This document shows, in pieces, positions 45,576 through 58,100 of a stretch of 64,000 nucleotides of DNA. The notes below the pieces were generated by a model, which searched no databases, was not told the DNA's origin, and saw nothing but the letters and a program-made list of their open reading frames with translations. Position 1 is the first letter of the stretch. Each line of letters begins with the position of its first letter. The stretch spans positions 23,014,419 to 23,078,418 of the forward strand of contig NC_052480.1 in assembly GCF_009730915.1 (NCBI RefSeq), in the 5' to 3' direction. The position numbers were made by a program, and so were the translations under genes. The DNA comes from Dioscorea cayenensis subsp. rotundata. Its lineage: Eukaryota; Streptophyta; Magnoliopsida; Dioscoreales; Dioscoreaceae.

Positions 45576-45941
45576 TGATAGGATCTCTAGAAGAAGAAAT
45601 CAAGATTAATAACCAGTTCTTCAATCTGAGACAAAACAAGGATGCACACCAAAACTTATGAAATGAAGAGAAGGCAATCTATTAAAGCATAAGCAAGTTC
45701 ACTCTCCTAATACATTCAAAGCAACTGAATATAAAGATACATAATGTGAATGCCAGTCAAGCATCTCACAAAATACATGATAATATAACAAACATTAAAC
45801 AGTAATGATTCAAAGTGAACCATTCCAAATAGCATACAAACAACACACATATAATAGATCAAAGTTGCCTCTATTGTTTTTCAGACTTCTCAACAGATAC
45901 CAACACTTAATTCCCGCCAATTCTCTGATCAAACACCAACA
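45576..45941 (-). repeat. Copia-3 5' LTR
   Basis: 366 bp, ends in TG/CA, preceded in element order by the target duplication ACATA and followed by the primer-binding site at about 45564-45575. Confidence 0.9.
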
Positions 45942-45946
45942 ACATA

Positions 45947-47075
45947 TTTGTGCATTACCAGTCTATTTATTATGTACTATTTTATTTTACTTGTAATAAT
46001 TTTCTAATTATTTTACGTTATAATTTATCCACTTTTATTAAATAAATAAATATATAAATAATAAAAAATAGCTGTGTTCCGTATCACATCAACAAATCAT
46101 ATAAATCCCCAAAATTACTCATTCTATAATACTTATATAAGTGAAATTTTTTATTATATTTCCATGATTATCATTAGTTATTTTTATACTTTCCATTAAA
46201 TTTTTTTTTTTAAATTCCAAATTATACGTTTGTGATTAGCAAGAGTGAAACTGCTGAGAAAATGCTAATAAGTACTGCATTGACCATAAAGAAATTGATG
46301 GTCCATGTAAAGGACTTCAGTTTCAGGGAAGAATAGTTTAATATCTTATTAATTCATGAAAACCATTTTGTTGCTTATCATGCTCTATGATTAAGTCTTC
46401 TTCTAAACATAATAATACTGAATATTATTTCATTACTGTTTAATCACAGGACCACATATAAAATAGATAATTCATTCATGACCTTTCAACACCAATCAAC
46501 ATGAAAATTCTCATATTGTTTTCATCTTGAAAAAGAAATTAATTAACAAACAGTTTATATGATCCTAATTGTATATAATTAGAGACTAATTATGTAATTA
46601 AATTCTTAATTAACTTTAAAAGTTTGATTTAGCTAAAAAGCCCGGGTTCCTTGAAACATCTCAACTGGTGGTATAGTCTAAAAAAGCCTTCTGTTTTTCT
46701 TATTCCTTGGTTCAATCATCTTCATCTCTTTGTCAGGGAGTTGCTCTATGTTTTTTATTTTTTATTTATTTTTATGTAAAACAATGTGGTTGGTGTAGCC
46801 TTAGTTGACCTCAAAACCCCATTAAATTCAGATGCAATGCTTCTTCTTGAATTCATTCAATCCTCATCTCTTCTCTTCCATGTTTCTTATATTGTTCTTG
46901 AGATGAGCTTTGAGAAGAAAACCATGAGAATTTTTTTTCATTTTTAAGGTGAAATTAATGGACTTCATTTCATTCATTTTTGTTTTTCTGTTGTCCTCTC
47001 TGTTTCTTAATGAACATTCTGTAAAAGCTTCAATTTGTGTTAAATTTATGCTTGTTTAACATGAAGGTTAATAGG
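45947..47075. other. Spacer between copia-3 and the Nudix gene
   Basis: AT-rich; no gene seen. The last ~200 bases before 47076 are presumably promoter and leader of the Nudix gene, but I see no clear TATA element. Confidence 0.4.
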
Positions 47076-48193
47076 ATGGATTTAATAGCTCGAACGGGCC
47101 GACATCGGCAGCGATACGATGAACATTTTCGTCTTGTCGCAGGGTAATTTTCTTTTCTTTAGCTCAAAAGGTAAAGAAAAATATGTTTGTTTCGATCGGT
47201 GTTCTCACTTAAAAGGAGTTTTATATGATACAAGCAGATGCATTCCTTATAGATTAAAGCAAAGTGTTGAGAACAGAGGCGGAGATTGGTCGAATAGATT
47301 GGAAGTCCTCATGATTTCCTCGCCGAATCGGCATGATCTTGTTTTCCCCAAGGTGAAATTTTACGTTCATTTTAGCTTCAAGAACTTGCTCTTTCTTATC
47401 TTAGTATTTAAGTACGTCGAAATGATCTCAGGGTGGTTGGGAGACCGACGAGAGTGTCTGTGAAGCAGCGTGTCGCGAAGCTTTAGAAGAAGCCGGAGTG
47501 AAAGGAATCATCAGTGTAGGTCAATTACTGATGTTATTACCATAACTTATGATAGAGGAATTCCTAATGTAATAAGGCCTCTTCCTTATAATATGAGTAA
47601 TATTCACATCAATAGTCAGTTTCAGATATTACATATATATATTTATCGATTACGAGTCATCGATTCATTAAATCATGTATGCATTAAAATTATAGTTTAG
47701 TAGTTTTCAATCTTGATCACTGTCAGTAATTATGTTCAGGAAACAATATTGGGAATTTGGGAGTTTCGAAGCAAAAGCAGAGAGAATAGTTGTAATCTTG
47801 AAGGAGTTTGTAGAGGTTACATGTTCGCGATGGAGGTTACCGAAGAACTTGAATGGTGGCCGGAGCAATCCTGTCACCAAAGACGATGGGTCTGTAGTTT
47901 GTAGTGTTCGATTTCAATCCTTTCTATCTAATGATTTTTTCTGCAACATTATATGAACTTAAAATCAATCTCAAATTCTCAATCATTTGAGTGTTTTTTT
48001 TTTTTCTGAATAGGTGGATGTAAGGGAATCAATGCAACTATGTCGATACGAATGGATGCGCGAGGCTCTCGACGCTTGCATTCGGTTTCTATCCTCGAGG
48101 AATGCTGCATTGTCTACTACAAAGTGTGTGGACAACGCTATCGATGCGTATAGTTCATCGATGGTGAAGCTAGAGGTTTCTTATGTACCATGA
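47076..48193 (+). CDS. Nudix hydrolase (NUDT12/13-like), 5 exons
   Basis: Exons are 47076-47143, 47238-47352, 47432-47515, 47740-47889 and 48014-48193, with GT-AG junctions and consistent phases, giving 198 residues. The N-terminus MDLIARTGRHRQRYDEHFRL followed by VAGCIPYRLK is characteristic of the plant Nudix 4/12/13/17/18/21 group. The Nudix box is complete: GGWETDESVCEAACREALEEAGV across exon 3 fits G-X5-E-X7-RE-U-X-EE-X-G-U, with the EE pair binding the metal. The downstream LGIWEFRSKS and YMFAMEVTEELEWWPEQ match the group. Such enzymes hydrolyse nucleoside-diphosphate-linked or diphosphoinositol/dinucleotide polyphosphate substrates; the exact substrate cannot be told from sequence. Some relatives are mitochondrial, but no strong presequence is evident here. 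Confidence 0.88.
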
Positions 48194-51101
48194 TACTTTA
48201 ACTCTAGAGATTGCTTATGTACCATGATACTTTAACTAATGTTATTTCTGAGAGTCCTGATAACTGGATTCTAAGTTGAATTCGGAGATATTCATGGCTT
48301 TGCTTGATCATTGTACATAAATAAATTATCTTAGAACAATATTAATCACCTGATTAATCAAGCTAATCATTTGATTAATCAATGACTATGAGTTCTAATT
48401 ATATATGTGAATTCAGTTGCTATGTATAAATCCTCATTGAAATTCAACACGCTCACTATCTAAGTAGATAATAGTTCGACAAATCGTTAAAATGCTTTCG
48501 TTTGAATATAGGTGGCGCTCATTACAATTATCACATTTTTATGAGTATTATATAGTGTTAAAAAGAAAATTCAAATTATTTAGATAGAGCTAAGTAAATA
48601 AATTCAGTAAAAATCAAATTACTGCTTCTAATCCACATTAAATTTTAAAGGTAATAGACAAATTGAAATTAGTAAACAACTACAATAAGCACATCAACCA
48701 TATATTACTGTTATGCAAGCTTTCTTTCTTAACAAACTCTTTGGTCATATAATATTAAGAAATCAAACAAATAAGCACGCCGAAGATACCCTAAATAATT
48801 TCATACAACAAGCATCTTCTTCATACCTAACATTCAAATATATTCTAATGTTTTTTTTTTTTAAAAAAATATGGACAAGTGTAAGCAGCGTGCATGTGCT
48901 TTCTAAATATACCACGCGCTCTCACCTTACATAACGGGATTCGACTCCTGGTTAGTGTCAATAGGCTATAAGGTGGGGATGGCATTCTAAGATTTCTTTC
49001 TACAGTGATGTTTTGTATTTTTCATAAAAAGAAAAAAAAATTTGAATGAAATAATTGAGAAAGCTTGAATACATGAACCATATGTTTCATACTATAAACA
49101 TGAAGAGAACTTTGTGATTGTGGCTTCTTTTGACTCCATGCACCAAATGCACATCTTTACATGTCATACTCTTTTAAGTAGCTTAGGAAATGGCAATTCA
49201 TGGGACTAAGTGAAAAACCATCATGTAGGCTTTCACATTTCATTGTCCTCATGCTCATCTTTGCTTTTTCAAGTCAAGGCCTGAGTGGGAGAAGTTTTAC
49301 TGTCAATGTCTGAACATTCTCAAAGTTTTGTTTCTTTTCAGCCACAAGATGGTACATACTTTAAGAGATAAAAGATTAATCAATATTTAATAATAATGAT
49401 GATAATAACCACTGATTCTTTTACTGTTAAGCATGAGTTATGAAGAGATGTTTCCTACTGTTACTGGCCTACTTTAGTCTACATGTGTGCTTGTATTTTT
49501 AATTTATTTCAAAGTGAGTCTCAGTGAAAAGCATCACAAGTCTACAGATACTCAAAAAACTCAGTCAAACACTGATTAAATTTGTCAGTTTGTGATTGAG
49601 GGGATTAACTTTGGGTGTGTGAATTGAATTCAGTGAACTTGTTGCATTGGATTTCATTGTTAATCTGCAGATAAATCAGACCAAGATTTCATGCACATGG
49701 AGCAGAGAGGGTTGGAGTGTAGCAGGTTCATGTTCCCTTTGTTTAGACACTGCCTCAAATGATACCTTCTCCTATAATTTGCAGGGTAGTCAACAATACG
49801 CTACAACATTGTGTTTATTATTATATTCATAAAATGTCTTCTATTATTAGCCTTTAAAAATTAATCTTAACAAGTTGGATTATAATAAGCAGAAAAGGAT
49901 TAAACTGGAACGTCATTAATGGGGTCATAATACAAAGGATGAAGAGATGGTCAAGGTTGATGTTTGTCAGAAAAGAGCTTCTAAAAGTTAAACTTGGTAA
50001 AGGACAGAGATCTTATTGGCTTGGAATAGAGTGCAAGCATGGAAGCAAGTTTCTAGTGGCTATGCATTATGAAGTAGTAGTAGTAGTAGTACCTTTAGAT
50101 AATAAGGACTATTAGTCCCCCCTCACATGCATCCCAAGCTTTCTTTTGACTCATTTAGGGGGTTCCACAAACCTGAAAAAACAAATATATAAGGGATGAA
50201 ATCTATGCCTCTCATGAGCATCAAAAGATTTCAAAAGAGAACCATTGGCTTTATAAAGTTAGATGGCCTGTGGAACTTATCATTGATTTGGTTTAAATTG
50301 GAAGCACATGGATGGGCCATCATATAATCCTTAATTGTCCTGCTAAACTTGAAATTAAAAACAATAAACAATAAACAATAAACAATAAAGAAACATGCAT
50401 GCGAAGTGATTAAGTGATTCATAACATGATTTGCAAACTTCAATTCAAGTAATCAAACACACCTACCAACCTATTTTAATTTTCATAACTGCCAAGCTTC
50501 TAACTGTTCCTTGCTTGATCTTTACAAATCATCACTTAGCTCTTCTTTTAACTTCAACAATCATAACTTATGATGAGTTTTTCGCAACAAACAGATAAGA
50601 AACTGTACATTGAATCTATGATTAGTTTGTGATCCAAGCTCAATATATATATATATATACATACATATATATACCTGGGAAGCAGCTTTATATGGTTCAT
50701 AAAGCAGAGGATATACCAATTGAGAAATTATCCATGCATTAAAAGGCAGCCAAAAGGAAGAGAAGATGGCACATGCTAATCATTTCTTCAATTAAGGCCA
50801 CTAATCATGTGATTACACATTTGTTTTATGAGACTTGATGCTCATCATTAGCAACTCCATTCCATCAGAGAGAATAACCATTCTTTTGATTTCTAAATTC
50901 ATCAAAACAAACACAAAATATTTGAAGAATCAGTTTTTCACAATCAAACACAATGGTGGTTGGGAAGTAGAGAGAGTTTACAAGTCAGTTGGTTTTCCTA
51001 ACATGTTCTTCTTCTTGGCCTCTGCCTCAAAAGTTCGAAACCATTAATATTAGGATTAACTTAATTGTATCATGGGCTCCACAAATGTAACTCTTAGACT
51101 C
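48194..51101. other. Intergenic region between Nudix and LEP-like genes
   Basis: About 2.9 kb without a supportable gene. Contents include a (TAG)n run at about 50076-50090, tandem AAACAATAA units at 50358-50388 and an AT tract near 50645. A box-B-like GGGATTCGACTCC at about 48938 hints at a decayed SINE, but no box A is convincing. Confidence 0.45.
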
Positions 51102-51109
51102 TATATAAA
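51102..51109 (+). promoter_or_regulatory. TATA box of the LEP-like gene
   Basis: TATATAAA about 95 bases before the ATG of the AP2/ERF gene, a normal plant spacing. Confidence 0.6.
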
Positions 51110-51203
51110 GGCCACAACTGAACCTACTTAAACCTCAAACCATAAATCATTTCTATATCTCAAACAACACAATTAGCATCATCTCTCTAATTCTCATCTT
51201 CTC

Positions 51204-51944
51204 ATGGACTTGAGCTTTTTCTTCTCTTCATCAACCTCATCAACTCCTGCTCCGCAGGAGAAGAAGAGCAAAAGAAAGCAACAAGACAATGGTAATACCA
51301 GCACAAATGCAACAGCAGTAGCCAGTGGCACGAGGTACCTTGGAGTTCGCCGGAGGCCATGGGGTCGTTATGCAGCGGAGATACGTGATCCGGCAACTAA
51401 AGAAAGGCATTGGCTTGGCACGTTTGACACAGCGGAGGAGGCGGCAGTGGCCTATGACCGTGCCGCCCGTTCACTCAGAGGAGCACGAGCTCGAACAAAT
51501 TTTGCATTCCCCGACCTCCCACCAGGTTCCTCCTTGACTCCATTCCTCTCCCCGGACATCACTGCTCACCAGACCACACTCCTGCCACCTTACTTCACTG
51601 GCACCATGCAACAAGACTCTACTCATTCTCATTGTGTTCACGTTCATCAACAGAGTAACCATCTTGCTAATAATAATGATCTAGTAGTAGCAGAGCAGGA
51701 GGCTTACATTCCATCTGGTGTAGTCCCTGAGGTTGCTATTAATACGCCAGAATGCACTTCAGAGACAGTGGCCCAAGAGATGAGCTGGTTTGATGCAGAG
51801 GAGGTCAATGCATGTGCATGGAGTGGAGCTGGTTACTTTGAAGAAGGCTACGTGCACAGCCCATTGTTCGGGCCAATGCCAACAGTGGACGAGGCTTCGC
51901 CAAATGACGGATTCCAGCTAGGCGGCAGCTCTTACTACTATTAA
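51204..51944 (+). CDS. AP2/ERF transcription factor, LEAFY PETIOLE-like (ERF group VIII-b)
   Basis: Intronless, 246 residues. One AP2/ERF domain at residues ~43-101 contains [37 protein letters not shown] and [11 protein letters not shown], with the WLG core. A basic stretch (KKSKRKQQ, residues 20-27) is a likely nuclear signal. The domain and the following [15 protein letters not shown] match, from memory, LEAFY PETIOLE and its group (DORNROSCHEN, PUCHI, FRIZZY PANICLE/BRANCHED SILKLESS1), regulators of lateral-organ and meristem identity that bind GCC-box DNA. The C-terminal half is acidic and low-complexity, suited to activation. The ATG is well placed behind a TATA box. Which group member is the true orthologue is uncertain. 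Confidence 0.9.
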   Translation: MDLSFFFSSSTSSTPAPQEKKSKRKQQDNGNTSTNATAVASGTRYLGVRRRPWGRYAAEIRDPATKERHWLGTFDTAEEAAVAYDRAARSLRGARARTNFAFPDLPPGSSLTPFLSPDITAHQTTLLPPYFTGTMQQDSTHSHCVHVHQQSNHLANNNDLVVAEQEAYIPSGVVPEVAINTPECTSETVAQEMSWFDAEEVNACAWSGAGYFEEGYVHSPLFGPMPTVDEASPNDGFQLGGSSYYY

Positions 51945-52673
51945 AGTTTAAAACAAAACACTGAAGGTGGTAGAGGTGGTGGTGGTGGTGATGCTGGTTT
52001 TGTTTCTTTTCCCTCTCTTATTTTCAATTCACTGTATCTCTTTTCTTGTCTTCTTTTGTTTTCTTCGTTTTCACGAGGAAGGGTTGGGTTGGTCCTGTAC
52101 TGTTTATGTACATTGAGAGGCTTGGTATAAAATGGACATATATTTCTCATCTGATTCCTGCACACAATACACAAAAAGTATTAAGGTTAACAGTTTGCAC
52201 TGGAGATCATGAGCACTAAATACCTTTAATAAAAATTAAAGAACAAAATCAACAGATGCCTGATCATCCAGCAAAGTCCAGCGTATGGCATCGGCATCAG
52301 CATCCGTGTGAGTGCAAGCAAAGTCAAGAAGACGAGAGAGAGAGAAAGAAGTACGAGGACCATTGAGTTTCCAACTCCACTTGCAGTAATTTCTTTTCAT
52401 TTGATACCAAGCTTGTTTCTTTTGGGACCGTTTACATTGCTTTCTCCTCTCATTTCCCTCTCTTTTCACTTCACTTCAATGGCTAGGCTGCGTATCTGAT
52501 GCTTTTCTTTTTCCTTTTTTTCTCTTTGCACTAATTATGTCTTCTTTTTCTTTAAAGAGCAATACATACACTCCATTTCTCCATTACAAATAGGCAAGGG
52601 GGTAGACACCTTCATTTCATCACAAACTAAATCCCATTACATTCCTTACGTTCTTCTAGCAACACCGGTAGTT
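51945..52673. other. Spacer between LEP-like and proline-rich genes
   Basis: LEP-like 3' untranslated sequence, including (GGT)n at about 51968-51989, then CT-rich sequence that may be leader of the next gene. No additional gene is seen. Confidence 0.4.
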
Positions 52674-54167
52674 ATGCAGCAGAACCAGCCTGTCCCCGGC
52701 CGTCCTTTGTCCCGTTTAGCTTCTATATTTCAAAGAGGTCCACAGGCACCGCCACCAGCACCACCACCAGCACCAATACCCGTACCCACTCAACCCTTAC
52801 AACCTCCATCTCTTAGAGCTCCTATCCGACTTCCAACTTTTGCCAGACCACCAGCACCGACCACCACTGCTCCACCACCACCACCACCACCTCCAGTATT
52901 GGCACCAGCACCAGCACCAGCACTGGAGGTGGAGCCACTACCTCCATTACGTCCAATACAAACCCGGCCAGCTGTGCCATCACCACCTCTAGTTACTCCG
53001 CCACAAACACCTCCAGTACCATCACCAAAACCAGCACAAACTCAAGTTGTTACTACTCCACGTCAAACATCTCCCAGGCCAGCACCATCACCACCACAAC
53101 CACCATCACCAAAACCGGCACAAATTCAAGTTACTACTGCTCAACGTGAAACATCTCCAAGGCCAGCACCACCATCACCAAAACCGGCACAAACTCAGGT
53201 TACTACTACTCAACGTCAAATATCTCCACGGCTAACACCACCACCACCACCATCGCCAAAACCGGCACAAACTCAGTTTACTACTACTCAACGTCAAATA
53301 TCTCCACGACCAACACCACCACCACCACCATCACCAAAACCAGAAATATCTCAAGCTACTGCTATTGCTCAACCTCAAGCATCACCAAAATCAGCACCAA
53401 CTAATTATGATCGACCTTGGACGTCTACAGCGCCACCAGCACCAACATCTACAGCACTACCAGCATCACCAAAATCAGCAGTCCAGCCACAAGCATCACT
53501 GAGACCCAGAGCAGTGGCATACCGGTCCCTGACGCCCCCACAATCTCCTAAGATCATTAAGCCTTCAGAGCCAACACCACCACCATCGCCGAAAACCATA
53601 CAACAGCAGCCTAAGAGCATCTTCTCTCAATACAAGAATGGCAATGGAAATAGCAAGGTGACATCTGACAAAAAAGAACCACCAGTTGAGAAAAATCATG
53701 CTCACCTCAGCCCGAAGAAAGGTGATGTTGTTACTGATGGTAAAATTGCCAATAATTCAACCATGCCATCTGGAAAGAAGAAAGCAGAAAAGAGCAAAGA
53801 AGAAGAACAGACTGGATGGAGGCTCATAACCATTGCAGGAGAGAACATGGGAGCTTACATGGAACTGGGCTCTGGTTATCATAAACTCCAGAAGCAGCAA
53901 CCAGCAGCCACCATCTTTAAATACCAACACAACAGCAAGCCAAGTGAAGTGCAGGAGAACGAACCTCAAAGTGACATTAAGGAAAGCATGACAGTGTCTA
54001 AAGCAAGACCATTAGCAGCTATGGTGAACAGCAATGTGCAGGCAATCAACAACTCCATGGTTTTCAACTGCTCCTGCACTCATAAGAGCCCCGGTGTGCA
54101 CCTCAATGTTTCCAGCCATCGTCTCCCTACGGGCACCAGCTCCTCCCACCCCAAGAAGGGTGAGTAA
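52674..54167 (+). CDS. Proline-rich protein with conserved-looking C-terminal tail
   Basis: Uninterrupted ORF of 497 residues. Residues ~1-330 are Pro/Ala/Ser/Thr-rich with poly-Pro runs and a near-perfect internal repeat of about 30 residues, each unit ending SPKPAQTQ(V/F)TTTQRQISPR, present four to five times. There is no signal peptide, so it is probably not a cell-wall extensin, and no formin FH2 domain. From ~365 a basic KKKAEKSKEEEQ stretch leads into a non-repetitive tail: GWRLITIAGENMGAYMELG, then MVNSNVQAINNSMVFNCSC and THKSPGVHLNVS. Similar tails occur, as I recall, in uncharacterised plant proline-rich proteins. No function is assigned. Alternative: a formin-like or scaffold protein fragment, but nothing supports that. 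Confidence 0.7.
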   Translation: MQQNQPVPGRPLSRLASIFQRGPQAPPPAPPPAPIPVPTQPLQPPSLRAPIRLPTFARPPAPTTTAPPPPPPPPVLAPAPAPALEVEPLPPLRPIQTRPAVPSPPLVTPPQTPPVPSPKPAQTQVVTTPRQTSPRPAPSPPQPPSPKPAQIQVTTAQRETSPRPAPPSPKPAQTQVTTTQRQISPRLTPPPPPSPKPAQTQFTTTQRQISPRPTPPPPPSPKPEISQATAIAQPQASPKSAPTNYDRPWTSTAPPAPTSTALPASPKSAVQPQASLRPRAVAYRSLTPPQSPKIIKPSEPTPPPSPKTIQQQPKSIFSQYKNGNGNSKVTSDKKEPPVEKNHAHLSPKKGDVVTDGKIANNSTMPSGKKKAEKSKEEEQTGWRLITIAGENMGAYMELGSGYHKLQKQQPAATIFKYQHNSKPSEVQENEPQSDIKESMTVSKARPLAAMVNSNVQAINNSMVFNCSCTHKSPGVHLNVSSHRLPTGTSSSHPKKGE

Positions 54168-54567
54168 TGCTCTGATGATACTGAACATCCTACTGGGCTT
54201 GCCATCAATAAAGGATGATGTCTGAAGCCACCCCGCTATCTCCATCATCATCAGCCCCTGGTTCACTTTCTGCATTTCGTTGGGACTGCAAGATTGCCTG
54301 ACATATCAGGCACAAGATAATTTCATACGGCTTTGTGTGGTGTGAACTTCTTGATATATGTAGAATAATGGCGGTTATGCCTTAATATAATCCTCTGTTT
54401 CTGTCCCTGCCTAATTTCATGCATCTATCTTTTCACCCACAAACACTATAATAAAAAGAATATCACAATAAAAAAATGTAGTTCATGCCAAATCATCTAC
54501 CTTCAAAAGTTCAGCAGATGTTCTTTAGTAGATCACAATTTTCCAACAGAAACCTTATACATGAGTA

Positions 54568-54602
<35 letters not shown>

Positions 54603-55150
54603 GCAATTGAATTTTCTATTTATAACTCCAGCAAACATTCTTCTCGGTAAATCATACAATACAATAACTGGTATAGAAATGAGTAACCTCATGTTTTGTC
54701 TTTTTCCATCCACCTATTCATAATCTCAAGTCAATTAGGTTATAGGATCAAAAACATGGGCAATTGCAGATGTATTAAAGCCATATTATTAAATAGTTTT
54801 CGCTGGCAAAAATGATGACATATATTTATTGGAACAAGTTTGATCCTTATAATAAAACAAGCAACAATAAAAAAATAAAGATATAGTAGACTTTGATGCT
54901 AAGAAGCAATTGAAAGCTTTGTTAAGTTAGATTAGTGTTACTGCCCCTTTTTTACATGGCAATCAACCAAAGTTTATATAGACTCTGCAGACCAAAAGAG
55001 GCAGCAAAATTTGTTTATTCTACAGTGGTACACTGCTTGAACACAATTACCTATCTAATACACTCATGTACAAATAATTAAACTGAATTAGGGAATGACA
55101 AGACAATTAGACTACATACAGGGAGATGACTCAGAAAGTTGCACTATGGG
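54168..55150. other. Convergent spacer between proline-rich gene and RBR
   Basis: 3' flanks of two convergent genes, with a (TAA)n microsatellite at about 54567-54600. No gene is seen. Confidence 0.5.
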
Positions 55151-58100
55151 TCAGCTTGCTTGCTCACTTTTTATAGGCAAGTTTGAGGTGGCAGCCGCAG
55201 CAGATGATGCTGAGCTCCCATTCTGCTGAGGACCCAGACTGCCAGCAACCACTGAATCACTCACCACATCAAAGTTGAGCCTTCCATGAACCCTCCTACC
55301 ACTATTTTGCATAGGCAATGAAGAAATAAGAGAAGAAAACGAGAGCCATCAGCATCTTTATCAGAATGCAATAAAATGATAGTCATCTCTAGCTGGCATA
55401 CCAATTTAAGCGGTTATTGATGGCAGTCAGGTCTTTGGATGGGCTCTGGTAAGCATGAGTGCTCTCACCAACACAGGCATAATAACTCTTGGAACTTGGC
55501 GAGAGGAGAGCATCCATCTGAGAAGGATATACTTATTTATTTGTAAAGGAGACAAAGATGTTCATCCCATAAGATTTACAATAAATTTTCAAATCTCTAT
55601 CTCGTGGGTATAAAGGACAAAACAAGTCAAATAGTTTGGCATTCAAGAATTAGTTGTATAGCAATAGCATGCTGTGCCCTATTTCATAAAAGCAGAAGGA
55701 AATGTTCCACCCATCCTTCACAAACAATTTGACATGCTTTCTTATCTGAAGCAACTTCTGTGAGGATCCTGGAGAGTTCCCATAAATGAAAAAACAATTC
55801 ACTTTTGATGACCAAAAGCTACCCAGCGGAATGTAAAGTAGGGGAAGCAGAAAACAAAAAAACATTTATCCACTACGGCAGTGGATCATCAATAAAAATG
55901 CTCACAGAAACTTCTAGGTGTATTTAGGAACAAGAACAAGAAAGGCAATAACAGCATCTACATTTCCCCAATGTTAAAAGCATGGCAAAATCAAAGGCGT
56001 CTACTCAGATGGAAGGGCGCAGAGAAACAAGACTATATAAAAGACAACTCCATTTATCTATTCCGTACGAAACTCTAACATTTGAAAGTCAAGGTGATGC
56101 GGTCATCATCAGTAATTATCTTTCAAGTTGTTTTCATTTTTTTCCTAGAGTTTGTTTCAAATTTGTTAACAATATATTTATCCTTTAGATATGGTTAGAA
56201 TGAATCATCCTTCTGTATAGGATTTAAATTTCTTCATGTATTTATGCGTCATGTTATTAGGTTAAAAAGTCATTTGAACAAAACTTTCAGCTCTTCTAGG
56301 GTAATTCTTGTTGGTGAGAGGCTAAAACTCACTGGTAGTGACTGTGAGAGACTACCATATTTTATGATAGTTCTATTTTCATCCTTAAATTATCAAGTTC
56401 CTCTTGTTATTATTATGTCTGGGAAAATTCAGCAAACTTAATTCCAAGATTTCTCAATTCTGTGAATTGGGCCGCATCACAAAGCTCTGAAGACAAAAAG
56501 CAAAAGCTTCCAGAAAAGTGAAAACACAATTGCGGAGAAGGGACAAGTAGACAATGGGAAACTCATGATACATCATCATGAGAAGGCAGGCCTCTACAAG
56601 GATAAGATTCTTAGAGGGTGAATTCAGGACCACTATATACCAGTCAGGCAACCATCATACAAATAAGGAGCCATTCGTTAATAATCTTATCATTGAGTTT
56701 TTATCAATCGTCACAAGAGGAAAAACATGCTATTAGAATATATTGAGCAAGAAAATACTTAAAAAAAATATGTGTCCAGATTGCCAAATTTGTGGTGGAA
56801 AGATGGACAAAATCAGCATACCTTTGATGACCGCAGAGGAGAAACATAAACATTATGGGTTGTAGAAACTTTCTTTGGGGACATATCTGGCAGACTTGGG
56901 AATGGGGAGAACCGCGGTGACCCTGAAATTGGGCATTGATTCATCCAATGAAGGTACTTCAGATAAAGTCTGCTTTAATGTTTCAGTGCAAAGTAAAAGT
57001 GGCAAGGGGAACTGGCAAGACATACCACTGGTATTGTTCTTATCCTCAGCAGGTTTGTTACTACTCTGATTGACTCCAGAGCCTAATTCAACCAATAAAG
57101 GCTTAACTGATGGAATAAATACTTCATTGTAGAAGGTTATTATATCAACATGCTCCTCCCCCAATCTCTGTTTTGCAAAATCAGTTTAGAAATTATTTCA
57201 TAGACTTGAATCCAAGAGGCAAAGGTAAGGTATATTACTCCATTGTGGGATGTTGATGGCCAATTGACATAGACACTTTTAAAAATCTGAGGTTTGCACT
57301 GAGGTTGTTTCCGATAATTATAGATGATTTCCTTGAAGGTCAAACTTAATTGTGAAATCTGCCACAGGAAAAAAAATTTGGAATGAGAACCTTGACATAT
57401 ATAGTCAGAAAACAACAGATGATTGACAATCATGAAATGCACAGTACCTTAGCAACACCATAGAAGCTGCACAATATAAGTTGGTCTATATGTCTATTGA
57501 AAAAAAGAGCTGTATGCTGACTAAGGATGTGTTGGATAAGAGTATAGACACGCTCCAAAATTTCCTGGGGCAATTGTAGTCTTTCACACATGCTTCTTAT
57601 TCGAATAGCAGCCAATTTCACAATCTACAGGGTGCAAATCCAAATTACAGATTAGAAATCAAAAAAGGCATTTAATGAAAAGAACAGATCTATGGAACAA
57701 GGTTACTTTGCTGAAGAAAATATTAATCCCTGTCTCTGCACACATTTCTCCTCCAGCTGCAGGGTTGGGCCTTGTTGGGCTACAGAAAAGGATTCACACA
57801 TGACATTCACCATATAGAGAATTTAAACTGCTTCAAATCAATTCATAGAATAAAAATGTGCTCAACAGTGTTTACTAACCTTGCAAAAGCAGACTGAAGA
57901 TGTGGTAGCTTTGGTTTCAGACTGTTGAAGGTCGAAAGACGTTCCTTGACCGGTGATGTGAATGAATTACGTTCTGCTAACACATTTCTATACTCACTGC
58001 ATAATCTCTTTGGAGACCGAACATCTCCATTCTGGTCTGTAACCACAAATATGACACAAAATGAATTCAGTTAGGGTAAAAATTGATCCCGCAGACATTC

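Larger units (their letters stand above)
41219..45941 (-). mobile_element. Ty1/copia retrotransposon 3 (complete, frameshifted pol)
   Basis: LTRs are 41219-41586 (368 bp, 3') and 45576-45941 (366 bp, 5'), starting TGATAGGATCT and ending ACCAACA on the plus strand. The flanking 5-base duplication ACATA lies at 41214-41218 and 45942-45946. The primer-binding site TGGTATCAGA (minus) abuts the 5' LTR. The polypurine tract AAGGGGAG (minus) abuts the 3' LTR. The LTRs differ at roughly seven positions plus a 2-base indel (about 2%), so the insertion is moderately young. Total length 4723 bp, typical of copia. Confidence 0.93.

Noticed and set aside
48880-48985. Decayed SINE
   Set aside because: Only a box-B-like GGGATTCGACTCC is visible; no convincing box A, tail or duplication.
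56853-57164. 103-residue minus-strand frame as an RBR C-terminal end
   Set aside because: It reads through a GTATGT splice donor after 57026; splicing to 56922 restores the conserved C-terminal sequence in phase.
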